Of a stretch of DNA of 33,871 nucleotides, positions 24,628 through 33,025 are shown piece after piece (position 1 is the first letter of the stretch; every line of letters begins with the position of its first letter). The notes beneath the pieces are model-generated. The model was not told where the DNA came from, ran no database searches, and was given only the letters and a program-made list of their open reading frames with translations. The position numbers and the translations under genes were made by a program. The DNA is from Phycisphaerae bacterium (GTDB lineage Bacteria; Planctomycetota; Phycisphaerae; Tepidisphaerales; Tepidisphaeraceae), in NCBI GenBank assembly GCA_030448225.1, contig JAUJNJ010000016.1, forward strand, positions 1-33,871, given 5' to 3'.

Positions 24628-27600
24628 CTAGCTGCCCTTCAGCGTCTTCAGTCGCTCCCGCGCCAGCCCGGCCTCCGGGGCGTCCTTGTACTTCAAGACG
24701 AGCTGCGCGTACTGCTGTTCGGCCAGGTCCGGCTGCTTCAACTGCTCGAACGCCCGCCCCGCCTCCAGCAGCGCCCGAGCGGCCCACTTCGGGTAGGCGT
24801 ACACGTCCTCGACGGCCAGCAGCGCGCCGACGGCCTCCTCGAACTTCCGTTCGGCGAGGAACGTCTCGCCGATCTGGAACTGCGCGCGGGCGGCGGTCTC
24901 GCCGTTGGTCGCCTTCGTCACCGCCTCGTAGGCCTGCCGGGCGGCGGCGTACTGCTGCTTGTTCTCGCGTGCCCAGCCGAGGCCGAAGTGGGCGCGGTAG
25001 GCATACGCGTGCGTCGGGTGCTTCCGCACGAAGGCCTCGTTCGTCGCGAGCGATGCGTCGAACTTCTCCTGGTCCGCCTGCACTTCGCCGAGCCGAAGCA
25101 GCGCGATCGGCGCCTGGTCGTGCTTCGGGTACTTCGCGAGCATCCCCGCCAGCGATTTCTCCGCCTCGTCGAGCTTCCCCTGCCCGGCGTACGCCAGGCC
25201 GGCTTGCAGCAGCGCCGACGCCGCCAGGTCGCTCTGCGGCGCGTCCTTCGCGTAGGCGGCGAACACGGCGGCGGCCTTCTCCGGGCGGTCGAGCTTTTCG
25301 TAGCACCAGCCGAGGCGGTAGCTGGCGGCGGCCGCGGTCGCGGGGTCGATGTCCTTCTTATCGGCCACCACCGCCTCGAGCAGCGCCGCCGCCTCGTCGT
25401 ACTTCTTCTCGGCGTACAGGAACTCGGCCAGTTCGGTGCGGGCCGCGGGGGCGAGCTTGCTCTCCGGGTGCTGTTTCAACAGCCGGCGGTAAGCGTCGGC
25501 GGCGGCCGCGCTGTCCTTCAGGCCGCGGTGCGCCCAGGCGAGGTCGTACAGCACCGCGTCGGTCGCGCCCTTCGAATCGGCGGCGAGTGAGGAGAGGACT
25601 TGCTTCGCCTCCTCGTGCCGGTTGAGCGACGTCAGGCTCGCCGCGCGAAGTTGATTCGCCTTCACCGCGTGCTGGCCCTGCGGGTGCGCGGCCGTGTAAC
25701 GCGAGAGGGCCGATTGCGCCTCGTCGTGCTTCCCCGCCTCGCGGAGCGCGACGCCCTGCTGGAACGCCGCGTCTGCAGCGAGCGAGTGATCGGCGTGCCG
25801 CTCCGCGACCTGCCCGAACCGGGCGGCGGCCTCGGGATATTTCTTGGCGTCGAAGTCGATCCACCCGCGGAGGTACAGCGTGGGCGCCGCCAGTTCCGCC
25901 GGCGGACGCGACGACGCGACGCGGTCGAGCGCGGCGGCCGCCTCGTCGGGGTGCTTGGCTTTGTAGGCGAGCTGTCCCAGTTCGAACAGCGCGCGGCCGA
26001 CCCAGGGCGAGTCGGACGGGCCGTCGCTCACCTGCCGGAAGTGCTGCTTCGCCGCATCGGCGTCGCTCGCGCGCAGCAGCGCGAGGCCGAGCTTGAACTG
26101 CGCCTCGAGCTTGTCCCCCTTCGTCATTGCCAAGAACTTTTTCAGTGCGGCGGCCGCCTCGGCGTTCTTCCCCTTCTGGAGCAGCGCGTCGCCGAGCAGG
26201 AAGACGGCCGGGTGGAGTTCTTCGGACCCGTCGATCTTCGCGTCCTCCGCCAGCGGCCGGAGCGCGGCGATCGCGCCGTCGTAGTCGGCGGCGAAGTAGG
26301 CGCACTGGCCGAGGCGGAAGTCGTAGCGGCGTTTTTGGTCTGGGTCTTTAGCGTCTCCGGCGAGCGAGGCGAACGCCTTGGCCGCCTCGGGGTACCGGCC
26401 GAGGAGGAACAGGTTCTCGGCGTCCAGTTCCGCGGCGGGGCCAGCGAAGGGCGAGTCGTCGTTCGCCCCCACCTTCGCCGACAGCGGCTGGCTCTCGGCG
26501 AACTTGCCCAGCTTGTGGAGGCTGAACGCCTGGCGGTAGATCGCCTCGGGCGCTTGCGGCAGGTCGCCGTGCTGCGACGCGAAGGCGCCGAACGCCGCCG
26601 CCGCCCGCTCGTGCTGGCCGAGCTCGGCGAGGCAGATCCCGCGGTCGAGCTTCACCTGCGGCAGGTTCGACGGCGGCGGATCGGCCGAGGCGAGCGCGTC
26701 GAGCGACGCCAGCGCGGCCTCGAACTTCCTCTCGGCGATGTCGCACTGGGCCAGACCGTACCGCGCGTCGTTCGCCCGGCCGCGGTCGTCGTCGACGACG
26801 TCGATGAGCGCGCCGCGGGCGTCGTCGATGTTGCCGGCGGCGAGGTGCGCCAGGCCGAGTTGGAGGCGCGCGACGCTCGCGTACGGCGTCTGCGGCGATT
26901 CCTTCAGCATCGCCGACAAATGCTCGATCGCCGCGTCGTAATCGGCGGCCTTGTAGGCGACGGTGCCGAGGCTGAACTGCGCGTCCGCCTTGCGCGCGGG
27001 CGGGGCCGCGGCGAGCATCTTCTCGTACTGCTCGGCGGCGCCGGCAAGGTCGCCGGTCGCCTCGAGGCACTGGCCGAGCAGGAGCCTGGCGTCGAGCGCG
27101 AAGCGGGAGTCGGGCGACGCGGCGAGCAGGTCGCGCAGCGTCTTTGCGGCCTCCTTCGGCTCGTCGAGGTCGCGCCGGGCGAGGGCGAGGAAGTAGAGGG
27201 CCGTCGGCCGCTCGTCGCTCTTGGGGTACTTGTGGAGGAACGACTCGGCGGCCTTGATCGACTCGGGCTTCTCGCCGGCGAGGTACAGGACCTGCGCGCG
27301 GTTGAGCGCGGCCGTCTGGGCGTGCTTGCTGCCCGGGTGCTTGTCGAGCAGTTCGTCGAACGCCGCCAGCGCCTTGCGGTGATCGTTGCGGGCGAGGTGG
27401 GAGTGGCCGAGCACGGCCAGCGCTTCGTCGCGCTGCTGGAACTTGTCGTCGTGCAGCACCTCGTCGAGCAGGCGGATCGCGGGCTCGTGCTCGCCGATCC
27501 GATAGCGGCAGACGGCCAGCCGCGTACTTGGCGGTGACGACCTCGGCGTGCCGCGGGTACTGCTGGAGGAACTCCGCGTACTGCTGGGCGGCGAGCTTGA

Positions 27601-27803
27601 ACAGGCTGCGCTGGAACAGGCCGTGGGCGGCGGTGAGTTTTTTCGTGCCGGCGTCGACCGCGCGCCCGGCTTCGCGGGCTGGGGCGTCGGCCGCCCGCGC
27701 CGGCGGGAGCCGCGGCGGCAACGGCGGCAACGGCGACGGCCGACAGCACGGGCACGCACAGGAGCGTGCGCACCCGCCGCCAAGGGGTTAGCGTTCGCGT
27801 CAT
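24628..27803 (-). CDS. giant secreted TPR protein (about 1058 aa)
   Basis: ATG 27803 follows CGGAG by six bases and opens a signal peptide (RVRTLLCVPVLSAVAVAAVAAAAPA). Nearly all the rest is tetratricopeptide repeats, such as FQRSLFKLAAQQYAEFLQQYPRH, HRKALAAFDELLDKHPGS, DYDAAIEHLSAMLKESPQTP and QPDLAEQQYAQLVLKYKDAP. The spacing resembles YbgF/CpoB and BamD-type periplasmic TPRs, extended to roughly 25-30 units. It is probably a periplasmic scaffold. Two indels near 27700 and 27519 break the first 95 codons; from about 27518 to 24628 the frame is clean. The gap to exbB is 258 bases. CpoB lies beside Tol genes in proteobacteria, so the position before exbB/exbD is suggestive. Confidence 0.85.
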
Positions 27804-28094
27804 ACACGTCTCCGGTGGCCGGTCGGGGTTCACGTCGGTGGAGGCTTGGACCGCGGTGTCCGGCGCGTCGCGTTGCGGGTAGCCCGTGCTGGTCATCGTC
27901 AGTACGCGCCCGGCAAGCGGTAGTTGAACACGAACGGCCCAAAACGCAAGCGGGCGGCGGCCCGGTCGACCCGGCCGCGTCCGCCCTATCCCCCGCGGGC
28001 GGCGACATCGATACAATCGGCTTAAACGGCTCATCCGGGCGAGCGTAACCCCAGCGCGGCCCACGGTTTTTGCCCGGGCACGACCGCCGGGCGG

Positions 28095-28369
28095 ATGGCC
28101 GATACAATGGATAACATGCGTGACGCACAACAGACGCTGGAGCAGTACTATCTGGAGATGCGCTGGCGTTGCCTCTCGCTGGCGGCCGACCTCGATCGCA
28201 TCGAGCGGGCGGGCGGGCCGGCCGTTCTGGCCGACGACCCGCGGCTGGCGAAGTTGCGGCAGGCGATCGGCGTGCTGCTCGACAGCACCGGCGGCCGCGC
28301 CGAGCAGGTGCAGAACATCTTCAGCGACAAAACGCCCCCCGCCGGCCCGCGAGCCGGGCCGCGGCGTAG
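28095..28369 (+). CDS. small helical hypothetical protein (about 90 aa)
   Basis: Divergent from the TPR gene, with 291 bases between the starts. ATG 28095 is followed by in-frame ATGs at 28107 and 28116; the sequence from [18 protein letters not shown] looks like the family's true start, as I recall from similar planctomycete hypotheticals. The core [37 protein letters not shown] is helical and [17 protein letters not shown] ends it. The frame then runs on without a stop into the next gene's region. I place the end at TAG 28367-28369, one frame away, on the assumption of an indel in the GC-rich 28340-28366 stretch. No function is known. Confidence 0.55.
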
Positions 28370-28383
28370 AGGGCGGCCGGCAC

Positions 28384-28438
28384 GGGGGGATGTAGGGAGG
28401 GGTGGTGTGGTCGTGGGGTGGCGTGGTGGAGTAGGAGG
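28384..28438 (+). repeat. G-rich tract upstream of the TatD gene
   Basis: The plus strand is dominated by runs of G interrupted by T and A (GGGGGGATGTAGGGAGGGG...GGAGTAGGAGG). It has quadruplex potential and resembles the complement of the tract at 1072-1115, including the shared GTAGGAGG end. It lies 79 bases before the TatD-family start. Confidence 0.55.
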
Positions 28439-28516
28439 CGGCAAAACCACACGTTTTGACTGCCCCCGCATCGCAAACCGCCCAACCACATCGGGCCCAG
28501 CACGAGACACCGAGAC

Positions 28517-29468
28517 ATGCGCTACATCGACCCGCACATTCACTGCGTCAGCCGGACGACTGAGGATTACCAGTACATGGCCCGCTGCGGCGTGGTGGCC
28601 GTGTCGGAGCCGGCGTTCTGGGCGGGGTTCGACCGCTCAGCGCGTCCAGCTTCGCCGACTACTTCCGCCACCTGCTCGACGTGGAGCCGAAGCGCGCGCC
28701 CGCTACGGCATCGACCATTACGCATGGCTCTGCATCAACGCGAAGGAGGCGGAGAACGTCGAGCTGTCGCGCGAGGTCATCAAGCTGATCCCCCGCTACT
28801 TGACCACCGCGCGTGCTCGGCGTGGGCGAGATCGGCCTGAACAAGAACACGCAACGAGATCACCGTGTTCGAGGAGCAGGTGGAGATCGCGCGCGGCACG
28901 ACCAGCTCATCCTGATCCACACGCCCCACCTCGAGGACAAGCACAAGGGGACGGCGATCATCACGAGCATCCTGAAGAACGACAAGCGCATCCGCCCGGA
29001 GCGCGTGCTGATCGACCACTGCGAGGAGCACACGATCCGCGTCGCCCGCGAGAACGGCTTCTGGGCCGGCTTGACGATCTACCCGGTGACGAAGGTGACG
29101 CCGCAGCGCGCGCCGACATCCTGGAGCAGTTCGGCCCCGACATGATCTGCGTCAACAGCGCCAGCGACTGGGGCGAGTCCGGGCCCCACAACCTGACCGA
29201 CACCGCGCGCTGGAGTTCATCCGCCGCGGCCACACCGAGCGCGGCGCTGGAGATCTTCCACAACAACCTGTGCCGGTTCTTCGGGCAAAGTCCGAAGTGG
29301 AAGGTGAAGCCGGTGAAGCGCAGGGTCAATACCTTGAAACACCGGCCCCCCCCACGTCGTCGCGCTATCCGCGGCACCGGGGGTCGGAGCCGTTGTCGCA
29401 TACACCTCGAGCGGCCGGACTTCACGTGGGATGCGCCGCCAGACGCGGCTCGCAAGCGAGGCGGCTAA
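28517..29468 (+). CDS. TatD-family metal-dependent hydrolase, frame-disrupted
   Basis: An amidohydrolase-fold enzyme of the TatD type, whose members act as nucleases or other hydrolases. The start [20 protein letters not shown] carries the HxH metal pair. Other ligands are readable across frames: [46 protein letters not shown] and [18 protein letters not shown]. Near the end, [19 protein letters not shown] matches the usual C-terminal helix. At least six indels between about 28635 and 29240 shift the frame. The true stop is uncertain: the open frame runs to TAA 29468 inside a hairpin repeat, but a TGA in another frame near 29335 would give a more usual length. The MBL gene converges on it. 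Confidence 0.75.
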
Positions 29469-29470
29469 AC
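29442..29470 (+). repeat. hairpin repeat with GGCTAAAC tail, copy C
   Basis: GACGCGGCTCGCAAGCGAGG followed by CGGCTAAAC is a diverged copy of the repeat at 4154 and 6323. It sits between the convergent TatD and MBL genes, and its CTAA supplies the TAG stop of the MBL gene on the minus strand and a TAA on the plus strand. Confidence 0.65.
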
Positions 29471-30157
29471 AGGTTTCCGATTCACCACGATCACCTTTTC
29501 GCGATGCGTCAGCTTTGGCGGCTCGACCGCCGCGCGCACGTAAGGGTTGCTAGCCAGTTCGTCGGCAAGCGTGCTGGCGTCGCCGTGGCCCGGGAGCAGG
29601 CGGGTGTCGAGCGGGCGCATCACCTTGCGGATCGAGTCCTCGCAGCCGCCGACGGGTCGCACCCCGGCAGGTCGGTCCGGCCGACGGCGCCCATGATGAT
29701 CAAGTCGCCGCCGATCAGCACCTTCTCGTCGGGGAAGTGATACATGACGTGGCCGGGGGCGTGGCCCGGCGTGTGGATCACGTCCACCCGTAGCGAGCCA
29801 AGTTGCAGCGACTGCCCGTCCTGGACGAACGCGTCGGCGGTGGCCGGCGGGATCTCGAACGGCAGGCGGAAGAGGCGACTCTGCGGGGCCGTCAGCATCG
29901 GCTCGTCGAGGCGGTGGATGAGGATCCGCGCGTTCGGAAACTTGGGCGCGGACGGCGGCGTGGTCGGCGAGGTGATCGAAGTGGCCGTGCGTCAGCCACA
30001 GGCCGACCACGTCCCACCCCGGCGGGCGGCCTCGTCGAGCAGCGGCGCGGCGGTGCTGTCGGGGCGCGTCGAAGAGCACGGCCACCTTCGCCGCCTCGTC
30101 GGCCACAAGGAAACAGTTCGTGACGGCGATGCCGCCGGTGTTCATCAGGACTTGCAT
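29465..30157 (-). CDS. MBL-fold metallo-hydrolase (glyoxalase II-like), frame-disrupted
   Basis: A cytoplasmic metallo-beta-lactamase-fold hydrolase like the YcbL/glyoxalase II group. From ATG 30157: [46 protein letters not shown] with the HxHxDH metal site, [80 protein letters not shown]. All expected metal ligands are present (HGHFDH, PGH, GGD, GHGD). Indels near 30065, 30025, 29945 and 29645 break the frame. The substrate is unknown; hydroxyacylglutathione-like thioesters are a family-level guess. The stop codon lies in the hairpin repeat at 29442-29470. Confidence 0.82.
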   Translation of the reverse strand: MQVLMNTGGIAVTNCFLVADEAAKVAVLFDAPRQHRRAAARRGRPPGWDVVGLWLTHGHFDHLADHAAVRAQVSERADPHPPPRRADADGPAESPLPPAVRDPAGHRRRVRPGRAVAATWLATGGRDPHAGPRPRPRHVSLPRREGADRRRLDHHGRRRPDRPAGVRPVGGCEDSIRKVMRPLDTRLLPGHGDASTLADELASNPYVRAAVEPPKLTHREKVIVVNRKPV

Positions 30158-30256
30158 GTTTGAATGGTACGGCCGCCGCGCGCCGGAGGCGGCACCCTGA
30201 CCGCACAGGCCCGGCCCGGGCCTTGCGACCTGCTGCGAAGCTGCACTGTAGTTGCG

Positions 30257-30339
30257 ACGCCTGCGTCGCGGTCGACGCGCAGCGGCGACTCTTTCGACAG
30301 CCGGCAGACCTGCGGCTGCCACAACCGCGACGCAGGCGT
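30257..30339. repeat. 15-base inverted repeat ACGCCTGCGTCGCGG
   Basis: ACGCCTGCGTCGCGG at 30257-30271 is exactly reverse-complemented at 30325-30339 across a 53-base interior, giving a long hairpin. The left arm also contains a small internal palindrome (CGACGCcTGCGTCG). Confidence 0.7.
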
Positions 30340-30385
30340 GTCATCTTCATCTGTTAGTTCGCCGTCGGCTCGCGACGCTAGCCGA

Positions 30386-30426
30386 GGGCCCGCTGAGTCT
30401 GTCCGAATTACCCGCAGCGGGCCCTT
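30386..30426 (-). terminator. 11-bp hairpin downstream of the Gfo/Idh/MocA gene
   Basis: AGGGCCCGCTG (30386-30396) pairs perfectly with CAGCGGGCCCT (30416-30426) around a 19-base loop. It begins 59 bases after the oxidoreductase stop on the minus strand. No U-tract follows, so it could be a terminator helper or simply a dispersed repeat. Confidence 0.4.
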
Positions 30427-30484
30427 CGGGCCTGCGGCGAAACCGGGGACGTCGAGCTGTTTGAATAGGCTCCAAGCGAGCGCG

Positions 30485-31507
30485 CTATTTCAGGCCGGCC
30501 ACGCCGAGGCGCTGCCGCATCGCGTCGAGGAGGCGCATGTTGCCGATGCTGTCCTGCCGGGTGACGCGGACGGGCGCGCCGTCGAGGGCGGCGGCGGCGA
30601 AGTCGTCGGCTTCTAAGCCGTACAGTTCCGTCGGCGCGTCGACGTGCCGCGTCTCGCGCGGCTTGATCCCGCTCGCCGCGCCGCCGTCCATCTTCGGCGG
30701 GACCGAGTGGGCGACCGTGTAAACCGCGTTGGCCCGCGGCGGCTTCCACGGGACGGGAATCTCGACGTACCCCTCGCTGCCGCAGATGTAGGCGGTGTTG
30801 TCGGCCTGCACGGTCATGCCGCAACTGAAGCTCGCGACCACGCCGCCGGGGAAGTGCAGCACGCCGGCGGCCAGTTCGTCGACGCCGGTCGCGTTGAGCT
30901 GGCCGAACACCTCGAACCGTTCCGGCTCGGCGCCCGCGACGAGGCGGGAGAAGTCGAGGCAGTAGCACCCGACGTCCATCAGCACGCCGCCGGCGAGGGC
31001 GGGGTCGAAGCGGATGTTGCCGGTGACCTTCGTCGTGCGGAAGCAGAAGCTCGTGCGGATCAGCTTGAGCTGGCCGATCTCGCCGCCGCGCACGGCGTCG
31101 AGGAACGCGTGGGTCAGCGGGTGCGAGCGGTACATGAACGCCTCGACGAGCACCCGCCCCGCCCGCGCCGCCACGTCGAACATCTCCTCGGCCTCGGCGG
31201 CGCTGGCGGCGAGAGGCTTCTCGCAGAGCACGTGCTTGCCGGCGCGCAGCGCGCGGATCGTCCACTCGTGGTGCATCGAGTTGGGGAGCGAGACGTAGAC
31301 GGCGTCGACGTCGCCGTCGCGGAGCAGCGCGTCGTACGAGCCGTACGACCGCGGCACGCCGTACGCCTGGGCGAACGCCTCGGCCGTCTCCGCGGCCCGC
31401 GAGGCGACGGCGGCGACCGCGCCGCGCCGCGCCGGCGCGCCGCCGGCGGCGAACTGGCGGGCGATGTTGCCGGTGCCGAGGATGCCCCAGCGGAATGGAT
31501 CGGCCAT
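30485..31507 (-). CDS. Gfo/Idh/MocA family oxidoreductase (340 aa)
   Basis: An NAD(P)-dependent sugar or diol dehydrogenase of the Gfo/Idh/MocA family. The Rossmann motif GILGTGNIARQFA is at 8-20, VYVSLPNSMHHEW near 70-82, and the catalytic lysine motif CEKPLAAS gives K97. The C-terminal sheet domain includes VEAFMYRSHPLTHAFLDAV, GGVLMDVGCYCLDFSRLV and VVASFSCGMTVQADNTAYI. The pattern is closest to the trans-1,2-dihydrobenzene-diol dehydrogenase / 1,5-anhydrofructose reductase branch, judging by the MYRSHP and GCYCLDF blocks. The frame is complete. The substrate is not predictable, and the gene seems monocistronic. Confidence 0.9.
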   Translation of the reverse strand: MADPFRWGILGTGNIARQFAAGGAPARRGAVAAVASRAAETAEAFAQAYGVPRSYGSYDALLRDGDVDAVYVSLPNSMHHEWTIRALRAGKHVLCEKPLAASAAEAEEMFDVAARAGRVLVEAFMYRSHPLTHAFLDAVRGGEIGQLKLIRTSFCFRTTKVTGNIRFDPALAGGVLMDVGCYCLDFSRLVAGAEPERFEVFGQLNATGVDELAAGVLHFPGGVVASFSCGMTVQADNTAYICGSEGYVEIPVPWKPPRANAVYTVAHSVPPKMDGGAASGIKPRETRHVDAPTELYGLEADDFAAAALDGAPVRVTRQDSIGNMRLLDAMRQRLGVAGLK

Positions 31508-31836
31508 GCGTCAATGCCTCCGTGCGGCCGGAGGATATACGAAACCGGCGCGAGTTGCAGGCGGGCGAGCGGAGCGCAGAACGAACGGCACGAGCGGGCG
31601 GACCGCGCCGCGCCGCGCCCAATAACAAGGCCTACCCGATGTCGCCGTTTGCATCCGGACGGTCGTTCCCGATCGGGTGAAGCAGCCGCGCCGATGGCAT
31701 CCGGGCGGAGCATGAACGATCGAAGTCATCCCAGCGATGCGAGGTACGTTCCCGACCTCGAGATGGGTCATCGCTGTCGCTCCTCAGGCTGGCGTATCCT
31801 CCCGTTGCCGGCGGCTACGCTGGGCCGCGAATCGCT
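31508..31836. other. 329-base intergenic stretch
   Basis: This lies between the oxidoreductase start and the metallophosphoesterase stop, both minus strand. It carries a degenerate repeat at 31723-31797 and otherwise nothing that I can identify as a gene; a promoter for the oxidoreductase is expected but not visible. Confidence 0.5.
31723..31797. repeat. degenerate inverted repeat of the GTCATCC type
   Basis: AGTCATCCCAGCGATGCGAGG at the left and GGGTCATCGCTGTCGCTCCT...CAGGCTGG at the right form a degenerate inverted pair. The right part, read on the minus strand (CCTGAGGAGCGACAGCGATG), resembles the repeat at 14058-14095. Confidence 0.45.
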
Positions 31837-32781
31837 CTAGCCGGCGCGCCAGGCGAGGTTCAGCGTCTCGCCGTGGCGGGGATGTTCCTGGCTGATCGCG
31901 TGGAGTTGCAGCGTCGCACCAACGTCGTTGAGTTGCAGGTCGACCCAGCCGTTGGGCTGGCCGGCGCCGAAGACGTAGGCGACGGGCGGGAGGTTGATGA
32001 GGTGCAGGCCGGCGTCGTGCGTGGCGGCCCAGTTGTGCGTGTGGCCGAAGACGATCGCCTTCACCTGGCGGCGCGGGCGGAGGGCGTCCATCAGGGCCGG
32101 GCCGTCGGAGATGCCCTTCCAGCCGATCGGGTTGTGGTGGAGCAGCACGATCGCCGGCTTGTCGCGCCGGGCGTCGAGCCCGCGGGCCAGCCAGTTGATC
32201 TGCGCGGCGCCAAGGGCGCCGCGGGTGAAGTTCGTCCAGTTCAGGGACTCGAGCAGGAAGAGGTTCGCCCGCGGCGACTTGATCAGCGACACGTGGCGCG
32301 GGCCGGTCCGCCGATCGCCCGGCGGCGACGACGCCGAGCCGTACAGGGCCTGGCGAAAGCGGTCGCGGTGGTCGTGGTTGCCGAGGCCGAGGTGCACGGG
32401 CAGGCCGGCCTCGCCGAGCGGCCGGAGCAGCGCCGCGAGCGTGGCGTAGTCGCCCGGCTTGCCCGACTTCATCGCCAGGTCGCCGGTGACGATCGCCGCG
32501 GCCGGCATCGTCGGCAGGGCCGTGACACCGGCGCAAGCCCGCCGCAGGTTGCCCGCGGGGTTCACGCCGCGGTTGACGGTCGCCGGGTCGGCGGCGACGT
32601 GGAGGTCGGACAGCAGCGCGAAGCGGTTTGCGTCGTGCCGCCGCCCGATCGACGGCTGTGGCGGGGCCGACGACACGCCCGTCGCGTTCGACGCCCGTTT
32701 TCCCACGGCCGTCGAGGCGGCGGCGGCGAGCGAACCGGCGAGGAAACGGCGGCGCGAGACCGGCGGGAGCGTAATCGGCAT
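31837..32781 (-). CDS. Tat-exported metallophosphoesterase (314 aa)
   Basis: A calcineurin-like phosphoesterase exported through the twin-arginine pathway. Residues 9-16 (SRRRFLAG) and the following Ala-rich hydrophobic stretch are a Tat signal. The binuclear metal site is complete: D59-x-H61 (LLSDLHVAAD), D101 (VTGDLAMK), N135-H136 (GLGNHDHRDRF), H215/H216 (LLHHNPIGW) and H247-x-H249 (FGHTHNW). The layout is like the CpdA cyclic-AMP phosphodiesterase family, but the substrate cannot be assigned. The last 60 residues form a beta-rich C-terminal part. The frame is clean. Confidence 0.9.
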   Translation of the reverse strand: MPITLPPVSRRRFLAGSLAAAASTAVGKRASNATGVSSAPPQPSIGRRHDANRFALLSDLHVAADPATVNRGVNPAGNLRRACAGVTALPTMPAAAIVTGDLAMKSGKPGDYATLAALLRPLGEAGLPVHLGLGNHDHRDRFRQALYGSASSPPGDRRTGPRHVSLIKSPRANLFLLESLNWTNFTRGALGAAQINWLARGLDARRDKPAIVLLHHNPIGWKGISDGPALMDALRPRRQVKAIVFGHTHNWAATHDAGLHLINLPPVAYVFGAGQPNGWVDLQLNDVGATLQLHAISQEHPRHGETLNLAWRAG

Positions 32782-32903
32782 GCGATTACCTTCGGCTGGG
32801 CTCGCTCGCGGAGTGCAACGAATGAGGGGTGCGAATCAGGCTTCAGAGCGGGCGGTATCGGAGTAGGTCCGATAGCCGATCGTGCGTCAAAAAGGTGAGG
32901 GCG

Positions 32904-33022
32904 GAACGACGTCCAACGTCCAACGCTCGACGTTCAACGTCCAAGTGAGAAGCCAGCGTGGCGGTCCGCCTTTCCGCACGTCCGCCCGCCCGGCCGCTAG
33001 ACGTTGGGCGTTGGGCGTTCGA
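32904..33022. repeat. inverted-repeat intergenic element with iterated arms
   Basis: The left arm iterates CGTCCAA with period 7 (GGAACGACGTCCAACGTCCA...). The right arm 33001-33022 (ACGTTGGGCGTTGGGCGTTC) is a similar iterated reverse complement. The element begins three bases after the polA stop in the direction of transcription and ends about 120 bases before the metallophosphoesterase start. Same design as 2447-2588 and 23262-23414. Confidence 0.75.
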
Positions 33023-33025
33023 TCC

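Larger units (their letters stand above)
30158..30484. other. 327-base intergenic stretch rich in inverted repeats
   Basis: This lies between the MBL start and the Gfo/Idh/MocA stop, both minus strand. It contains two inverted repeats (30257-30339 and 30386-30426) and several 'cgcgacgc'-type words. No coding region is supported. Confidence 0.6.

Noticed and set aside
28095..29468. A single 457-residue plus-strand protein
   Set aside because: The frame joins the small helical protein to out-of-frame TatD sequence and rejoins TatD only in part; the middle is Arg/Pro nonsense.
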